NCBI GenBank assembly: GCA_907164885.2
Contig: OU015500.1
Location: forward strand, 49,817,533 to 49,881,532
Direction: 5' to 3'
Length of the DNA: 64,000 nt
DNA from: Dolomedes plantarius
Taxonomy: Eukaryota > Arthropoda > Arachnida > Araneae > Dolomedidae
The position numbers and the translations under genes were made by a program. The notes beneath the pieces were generated by a model. It was not told where the DNA came from. It saw nothing but the letters and a program-made list of their open reading frames with translations, and did no database searches. Shown piece by piece: positions 57,284-64,000 of the stretch. Numbering within the stretch: the stretch's first letter is position 1; each line of letters begins with the position of its first letter.

Positions 57284-59459
57284 ATCTAAACAGTGGCACC
57301 GTGAAGGGAGATGACCAGACGCATTGGTTAGATGTTAGATCACCGCCCAAGTGACTGCGAAAAACGTGGCCTCTCCTTTGCGGATTATCACGTTTTCAAA
57401 TACATTGACTGCTTGTGACGTTAGACGTCAGAAAGTATGAGGAGTTAAAGGAATTCAGTCGCAGATTACCAGAAAATTGCGATTTTTTTTTTTTTTAAAT
57501 CGACAGAATTTTTTTATGCTAAGGTTATTTAATTTTTCTTTTTGCGTCAAAAATGAAATAGAATGGGAACTTGACTCCCTGTAAAAAACTGAATGAGAAA
57601 ACAAGATGATGTGAAAAACAGTCTGATGAGAAAAACAAGTGTTTTCACCCGGTATTCACTGAGAGTTTACCATTCCAGTCCGTCTTTTCATTTTACACCT
57701 TTGCAGTATCTATAATTTAATTTTTTTCTACAGAACACTGAACTAACACTTGTAGGATTTACTTTATACGCAAATTATCTGGTATCAAACTAAAGAATTA
57801 AGTGTACGACTGAAACATAAAAAAAATGTGGTTTACAGATGTCTCTTAGATTTAATTATCAATATTTTTTAAAGCCAGTTTTGTTTATTTTGATGCATGT
57901 CATCGCCAAACCTTCAAGGCCTTAACTGTCTGATTATGTTATGGACTTAAAGAGCTTCCTACCCCCCTCGTATATATATTTTTTGTTTTACAGCCCAAAG
58001 GTATTGTTGTCTTCCATTTAACATATTAATTAACGCATGTTTTATGAATTTGTAAACATGTAAAAATTGTCTCTGCTGGCGTCATCATTTTTTTCTTTTT
58101 TAAATACCATATTTTTATTTTTATAGATAAAGTTTTCAGAGACGTATATCTCGATAGTTGCATAAGTTTTTGTTTTCCAGTCGAAATCTTTTAAAAGTTT
58201 TTGATAAGAGGCAGCTCTTCATTTTCTAAAATCTAGTTCATTAATTTTTTTTCTTCCTGATAGCGTTAATATACTCAGCATTTTAAATTAATGCCCCCCC
58301 CCCCGAAGAAAAATGTTACACGTTAATGAAATGGGAAAGTTTCTTTGTATTCTTTTGTAATGCACTTCAGTTTAAAAGCTAATCAAGAAGTGATAAATGA
58401 ATTTTGAATAGCCCATTTTAATTTTGTTAAAATAATGCTGGTAACGTATCAAACTACTACGTATCAAATATCAGTTATTGTTATCAATTATTTAGTGAAA
58501 ATGTTGGGCCAGATAACTGTTCTAACATGAGCAAGTTTTCGAAACAGTTATTTTAGCTGTACGGCGTTTAAAAAAAATCTAAAAAGAAAAAAAAAATTCC
58601 TCATAAGATCGTATATTTTAATTCATTATAGGAGTGGGAAATCTGTATTATGTTTATTAGTAGATGAATTGAGTTTTGTTAATTTCTACTTTTGTCCAGG
58701 ATTTTGATTTTGTTCTTAGTCTTAAAAAGTTCTAGTTCTATAATTTTCTTTGGAAATATTTCTCTGATTAATATTTTGTTTATTCGTTTATAAGAATCAG
58801 TGGTAATTATACCGACGCAGTTCCTTATAACACCGATCACACCTAGTATTAGTTGTGTATAAATATATTGTGTAAGAATCATATAGCTATATTGATTATA
58901 ACTAAATAATTATCTATAGTTGTCATATCACTATATAGTTGTCACATAAATATATTGTGTAAGAATGATCTGCAGTATGATTCTTACACAATATATTTAT
59001 TTCCCCTACAATGTCACACAATATCTTTATTTCTCCTTCGTTTAATTTTAGGGCTAATAATCTGTTGTAATTCCCATTGCGATTTTCCATTCATCATTTC
59101 TTAACCTCAATTGTAATTATATTGTGTTCAAAATTTTACTGCTCGAAAATATTTTATTGAAGATGTTTTGGAACACAAACAACGGCATCTTAGCTCAGAA
59201 TGGCCGACCGTGTCTGAATACGGAATCCGAAGATGCGAGCCGGTTTGGCGAGTTGACCGGCCTGCAACCCTAAAGCGCCAACACTGTTTTTATTTTATTT
59301 CTTTGTTTTTTTCTGCTTCTTGTTTTGCTTTGAACTCGGTTGCAGAATGCTTGTCTGGTGAGATCGCGAGAAGCCCTCCTTGTGCGAGCGCTCGCAGTGT
59401 GCTTTCGCAATTTCATGATGTAATTGTTTTGATGCACCGCCTTTTTTGTCTCTTTGCAG
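57284..59459. other. intron spacer with hairpins
   Basis: No coding sequence recognised. A perfect 21-bp inverted repeat is at 58946-59000 (ataaatatattgtgtaagaa on the left arm), and a third, direct copy of the same motif at about 58858. The last part (about 59168-59450) is GC-richer and partly open, but no function was recognised. Confidence 0.45.
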
Positions 59460-59517
59460 TGCATACGGTCCAGGACGATATGTCTCCGAGTGAAGCGTAA
59501 GACAAGCTGCAAATTGG
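59460..59517 (+). CDS. next exon of the same PDZ-domain protein
   Basis: A 58-bp exon lies between an excellent acceptor (cttttttgtctctttgcag) and TTGG|GTGAGT. It starts on a codon boundary, matching the end of the 40939-41048 exon, and encodes CIRSRTICLRVKRKTSCKLG with the last Gly codon split. In PDZ terms this finishes alpha-2 and gives the last beta strand (TICLRVKRK), exactly what the first exon lacks. I remember a metazoan PDZ protein with nearly the same CIRSRTICLRVKR run, but cannot name it with confidence. Downstream exons lie outside the window or were not recognised. Confidence 0.9.
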
Positions 59518-61600
59518 GTGAGTAACACTTCATTTGTTATCCATTGTTACTTTGCGAGTGAATAGATGAATTGTCTTCATTTTGGTTGTGAGTAAACAGG
59601 CCTGTCTTCGTTAACGACCGCTTTGATTTACAATGGGTGGAAATAGATGTTAAAAAGGGGGCCTTCATTACAATCTGACTAGTAGTTTGTTTAGGATTAT
59701 GTTGGATTTGAAGAAAATTCAACTTGTTTAGATTGTCGCAAGGTCCTGACAAGCCTAAAAAAATATTCCGACATCAACGGAAATGCTAGACTTGTAAACT
59801 TAGGAAAAAAGGAAAGAAAAAAAAAATGAGGTTATTTTCAACTCCATTGAGCTTAAAATACTGTGAAATACAATAAACAGGTAACTTTTGTTTTCGCCGT
59901 CTTTTTATCAGCAGAATGGAGCGTAAAAATAAAAGAATTCAGTTGATGATTGAATCGCAAGAAATTCTCGCATATATAGACATCTATAAGTCATAAACGA
60001 AAATATATATATGAGCATTATTATAAATTCTGATGCACCAATGAACTGATGATTTCTGATTCTAATTATGAAAGGTTTGGCACTGTCCAAAATCCAACTG
60101 TTTCCGAGAGTAATTTAAAATTTTTTTGCATTAACAACAACAACAGACAACTTATTTCCGTGTATTTAAGTATTGAGATTATTTTACATATTTTTTATGT
60201 TTTAGAAATATTCATTCATTTGTTATGAGACTTTTTTTTTCTTAATCTAAACCTCAAGTTGAATTTAATTCTCAAATTTTTCGTAAATGCTATATTATAC
60301 AAGTATTTGAATTTGTCAATATTGTTTCTCTCTTAAAATAACATGGATACCTATTCAGAGCACCATTGGACCGCAAAAGCTATTTCGCTCTTATATATGT
60401 CATACTACATTAGATGCTTTTATGTGAAATCATTTCTTATTTCATTATGTGAATGAGAAGGTTAATAGTCTTTCTCCAGTTTTACAAGTACATCCTGTCC
60501 TTGTTTACAATCTTGTGAAAGGATGGGGGGGGGGGGAACTGGATACGAATTACTTTTAGTGTTGTGCTTCAAAGAGGAGAATAAAGAATGTAGTGTATTG
60601 AAGTTTCGCATTAACTTAAATCACTTACAGTTTGCTAAAAAATATGTTAATTCATGATCAGCTGTGGTAGATGTTTTCAAATATTTTTAAATTGCTTTAA
60701 TTACAGTAAAACGATCCAAACACGATATCTTATGTAATTAGATCTTACGATCTAAATACATAAAATATGAATATACATCAATTATTACTTCGAAAAAATA
60801 GTCAATTTTACATATCTGATTGAAAGTTTACAGATCAGATTTAAATAATTTCATTGTTTTGAATTTTTCCCCTTCAGAACAATCTTGTAAACAATTACTT
60901 CTGTATATGATTTAAAATCTTTATTTTGTAAAAGTATATAATGAAATATCAGTTACTATCAGTAACTGATATCTCATTATAAACGTTCATTTTACATTTT
61001 TGATAAGAAATTGATTTTAAAACGTTAAATTTTCAATTCATATCTTTAATAATTTGTTTTAATCATTTTTGCGTAATTTTGCTTTAGAAATGTTAATTAC
61101 AGTATTTTCATAATAGCTTTGTGGTCGATTTTATTTTCATTTATTGTACAGCATGGTCTAGACTCATTTTTCTCTTCTGTTACCTTTCATAGATAGATTT
61201 TTATTTTATTTTTTATAGTGGTGTTTGTTATTTATTTTTTGTATTTATAAAAATCATTTTTTTTTCTAAAAATATTTACTTTGTGGAATAGTAAAACTAA
61301 AACATGTTTCATTGTATTGAAATATTACCATGGTATTTTGTACTCGAGGCTTTTTGAAGATTATTTTTGGTTACGTTCTAGTTTTGTACCATTGGCTAAT
61401 GTTCAAAGTGCTATCTGATTCGAGCTAATTATCATGTTAATTGGCTTCGAGGGATAAGCTACGTATTTTGAAGGATATTTGCATAATTATATAATCTGTT
61501 TTTATTCAGTCTTGAAATAAAAAAATGTTACGTTTTTGATTAATTCTGTATTTTTAAATCGAGGAACCTGCTTCCTTTCAAGGGGGTCTATCATGCCCCG
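59518..61600. other. downstream intron, no exon seen
   Basis: AT-rich DNA. A 21-bp inverted repeat with one mismatch and a 3-nt loop lies at 60937-60981 (tataatgaaatatcagttac on the left arm). G-run at 60525-60537. No coding sequence recognised. Confidence 0.45.
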
Positions 61601-62010
61601 GGCGCCAATGTAAGATCCATATATTATAATACTATATGTTTTCGGGGTGGATGCCAATATAAGGTCTATATATTATATTACTATATGTTTTTCAGGGCAG
61701 GGCCCCAATATAAGGTCTATATATTATATTACTATATGTTTTTCGGGGAGGGTGCCAATATAAGGTATATATATTATATTACTATATTATTTTGTGGGGG
61801 GCGCCAATATAAGGTCTATATATTATATTACTATATGTTTTTAGGGGAGGGCACCAACATAAGGTCTATATTATGTTACTATATGCTTTTCGGGGGGGGG
61901 GGAGTGCCAATATAAAGTCTATATATTATGTTATTCTATGTTTATCGAGGGCGCCAATATAGGGTCTATATATTATATTACTATATGTTTTTCAGGGGGG
62001 GGGGGCGCGC
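61601..62010. repeat. minisatellite, about 60-bp unit, about 8 copies
   Basis: The unit is gccaatataaggtctatata, then ttatattactatatgttttt, then a G-rich linker ending gggcgcc or similar. Copy starts are near 61602, 61652, 61702, 61757, 61812, 61852, 61906 and 61950. The G-run linker varies most. The 76-codon frame across it is a by-product of the repeats. Confidence 0.9.
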
Positions 62011-62058
62011 CACAAAGGTATCGTGCCCCGGGCGCCAGTTATGCTCGCTACGCCACTG
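62011..62058 (-). mobile_element. one end of a hAT-like element
   Basis: On minus from 62058 it reads CAGTGGCGTAGCGAGC, then aactggcgcccggggc. This is a hAT-style terminus leading into the minisatellite. The partial repeat tgccccgggcgcc at 61592-61604 suggests that the minisatellite expanded inside this element. The other terminus was not found. Confidence 0.5.
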
Positions 62059-63248
62059 AGCAGATGTCCCATTCGAAATCAAATATTTGCCTCTCGCGGC
62101 ATAGCATATCTATGTTACTTTAGTAATGGCGACAGAAATTCTCAAGCATAGGTGATCCAAGTTGACTGGAGAATGTCATCAATAATCTTTAAACTTTTGT
62201 CTTATTCATTGTCAACCTGATTCCTCAAAATTCTTGAGCCACGGACAGATCGTGCGCTTTCTATGAAGGTTGTTGGCGTACTGTGAAAGAAAATCCTCCG
62301 AGCTAGTGTTGCGGACAACCAAAATACGCCACGTGATCAATCTTTGGACCATCGACAGTTGCCAATATCATGTGGTGTAACGTTCCACGCCTAATATTGT
62401 TGTCATTTATGAGGATATCGTCAAAACATGATGTATTTTATTTACTGCGTAAGGAGTCACACCCATCTTTTGTATGTCTTCCCAGTTTTCCAATTGATCT
62501 CTGATCTTCTAAAGTTGTATACTCCCGTTTGAAGCCCCTATATTGTGATTTTTTTAAATCAGTGCTGTAATTAAAAGGAAATTAAAAATATGGGTTTAAA
62601 AATTTTCTCTGAAAACGCGTAACAATGCCAAAAGTGCATTGTACTTTGATGTCTTAAAAAAGGCTCAGAGGGGTAATGATACTTTACCTGTAAAACATCG
62701 AAATTAATTTTTTGCTGGTTATGTTTCTAATGATTTCGAACGCTTAAAAGACTGCATTGAAATATTTCTTATAGAACAGTAGATGAAGCCAAAACAATGT
62801 CATCAATTTTAGAATCTCAAACCGAAAATTTTAATTTCATGGTCTGTAACTTCGAAACTGCCGCCTAAATTCTATAGTAGTTAGCGATGCAAAAACTACC
62901 ACCGCGTGGTCTTGGGCTCTGATTCCAACCAAGACATGGATGTTTTCGTGCTGTCCCCTGTGTCGGTTCTCCTATTGAGTGCCTCCATAATAATGTAGCT
63001 AGCTTAACTGAATAAATATAGGAATAAAGTTTTCTCAAAACCATGTTCTTCCAACGATCTGTAAGATTTATTTTAAAAAATGATCTTAATATCGACTTGT
63101 AAATTTGCTTCTATTGTATAATTATTTATAGAAAGAATACATATCCTAAAAAGACTATTTTTAAATTTTCAGACATAATTATCATAAATTGCAGTTTTTC
63201 TTCTTTCAAATTTTGATTTAAAATTTTGTTTTAATATTTATATATAAG
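62059..63248. other. spacer, no feature seen
   Basis: No gene recognised. A tRNA-like hint around 62890-62990 lacks proper promoter boxes. Confidence 0.4.
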
Positions 63249-63322
63249 CTAGCTAAATACCCGTGGTTCGCTACGAAATACATTTTAGGATAATTACAAT
63301 GAAAAAATAATGAAATTGCTTT

Positions 63323-63757
63323 TTAGAGGATTTCCTTATAAACAATATTTTTTGTTTCTTCATTAGGCGGAACTAATATTACCAGGCTCGTCCGCAAACT
63401 TACGCGTGAGCAAGCTACGTAAAACTGACAGTGGGAGAAACAATTTTCTCTTAAATCTACCCCAGCGTATTTTAATGTTTGGCCTTGAGACTTCCTTATC
63501 GTCATGGCGAAGCATACTTTGAGGGGAAATTGCAGTCTATTAAAATCAAAGGGGAGGTCATTGGGTATTAGAGGAATGTGTGGCACGAACACTTTTTCTC
63601 CTTGAGTACAGCCCGGTTAAATATTGGCTTCGAATAAATTTTTATGCAGGGTTTTGACGTGTAGTCTAGTGCCATTAACAATTTCGGTGGTTTTAAATTC
63701 TGAAGGAGCATTAAGGGTGTTCTCTTCCGCAAAAGAGCTTATGGTATGGAAGACCCG
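63323..63757 (-). pseudogene. Helitron Rep/Helicase C-terminal end, decayed
   Basis: Reading from about 63757 the frame gives EENTLNAPSEFKTTE, then NGTRLHVKTLHKNLFEANI, then a stop (TAA, 63617-63619). In the same frame follow VFVPHIPLIPNDLPFDFNRL, FAMTIRKSQGQTLKYAG and FSHCQFYVACSRV. These are the PIF1-type helicase tail: the NGTR block, the KSQGQ motif and the YVACSRV motif VI. The stop replaces a position that is usually hydrophobic. Between APSEF and NGTRL, about 25 residues normally present in the family are missing. The gene is broken, and its N-terminal Rep domain is beyond the window or lost. Confidence 0.85.
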
Positions 63758-64000
63758 GTGGTTTAAGGCTACGGCGACACGAGTGTTTTTTCCCGCTACG
63801 TCTTTTTCCGCAGCTTGAAAATCTACACAACCCGGCCACACGTGCATGTGGCATTTTTTCCCACTGGGTCTTTTCCCGCAGCTTGAAAATCTACGCAAAC
63901 CGCTAGAAAAATAGGTCTGGTTCTATCCTCCAGCGGGCGACCATTAGAACGCGACAGATAACTCCCCCGCTAGCGAGAAAAATAGCTGCGTTTGGCCACC
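63758..64000. mobile_element. unidentified insertion within the Helitron helicase
   Basis: The helicase homology stops near 63757 and is replaced by GC-richer DNA (ctacggcgacacgag...ggccacacg...cgtttggccacc). An 18-bp motif cgcagcttgaaaatctac repeats at 63809 and 63877. The repeated ggc(c/g)acacg phrases look like terminal or subterminal motifs of a DNA transposon. The right end is outside the window. Confidence 0.4.

Larger units (their letters stand above)
41049..59459 (+). other. 18.4 kb intron of the PDZ gene, transposon-filled
   Basis: Bounded by GTGAGT (41049) and ctctttgcag (ending 59459). It contains MITEs (41338, 42825, 56755, 57116), Helitron copy 3, a SINE, the coding-less LTR element and scattered AT-rich DNA. 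The phase is 0 at this junction on both sides. Confidence 0.8.
63249..64000 (-). mobile_element. 3' end of an autonomous-type Helitron, cut by window edge
   Basis: On minus, the helicase tail is followed by about 70 bp and a Helitron 3' end: hairpin-like gtagcgaaccacgggt, then tttagCTAG ending at 63249. The end resembles that of family H1 (gtagcgaagcacgggtattcagCTAG), so this may be the source family of those short elements. The base after CTAG is C rather than the usual T. Confidence 0.75.

Noticed and set aside
59168..59300. tRNA-like phrase (tagctcagaatggccgac)
   Set aside because: No B box at the right distance, so neither a tRNA nor a supported SINE.
61685..61915. 76-codon repetitive ORF
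   Set aside because: Simple translation of the 60-bp minisatellite.

Overview
This is a eukaryotic window: AT-rich, intron-rich, very poor in host coding sequence, and crowded with transposable elements and (TA)n microsatellites. The element mix (Helitrons, Tc1/mariner, pogo/Tigger, piggyBac, hAT, tRNA-derived SINEs, a LINE with an RNase H domain, LTR elements) fits an arthropod. The N-terminal part of the one long ORF resembles gag-like proteins I associate with arachnid (spider or tick) retrotransposons, so an arachnid is my best guess. That is inference, not proof. No operons, CRISPR arrays or prokaryotic signals are present.

Host gene content. The only securely supported host gene lies on the + strand. 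It shows as two small exons of one PDZ domain, 40939-41048 and 59460-59517, each with consensus splice sites. Their reading phases match, and the two pieces join as the carboxylate-binding-loop, alpha-2 and last beta-strand parts of a PDZ domain. They are separated by an 18.4 kb intron full of transposons. A second possible exon (3378-3547, + strand) has a very good acceptor, but its frame is ambiguous.

Layout. 1-4480: mostly featureless AT-rich DNA plus the candidate exon. 4481-11208: a complete, very young LTR retrotransposon on the - strand. Its 667-bp LTRs differ at one base, it has a tRNA-Leu-type primer site and a polypurine tract, and it carries one intact 730-aa gag-like ORF but no pol. 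12690-16990: two copies of a non-autonomous Helitron family, an inverted-repeat structure and a pogo deletion derivative. 17711-18879: a near-perfect 1.17 kb foldback carrying the same short coding segment on both arms. 19614-20631: a TA-flanked element with a hAT derivative nested inside. 24997-26720: a Helitron with internal tandem repeats beside a LINE fragment, which is itself split by a SINE. 29105-29860: a tandem repeat of about 320 bp. 31511-32026: a Tc1 deletion derivative inside a TA repeat. 33013-36398: a broken pogo/Tigger transposase gene, with an internally deleted piggyBac in its 3' flank. 36980-37315: a tRNA-like segment and a candidate solo LTR. 40118-45737: small MITEs, a third Helitron copy and a SINE with a perfect 15-bp target duplication. 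48570-55489: a second LTR-flanked element with no recognisable coding capacity, inside the PDZ-gene intron. 56755-57275: two hAT MITEs. 61601-62010: a 60-bp minisatellite. 63249-64000: the 3' end of a Helitron with a decayed helicase gene, cut by the window edge.

How it fits together. Nearly all structure here is parasitic and nested. Several elements lack the proteins needed for their own movement (gag-only LTR element, coding-less LTR element, short Helitrons, MITEs) and would depend on partners elsewhere in the genome. Nested insertions allow relative dating: LINE before SINE; pogo before piggyBac; a dispersed repeat before both a Helitron (one copy) and the coding-less LTR element (another copy).
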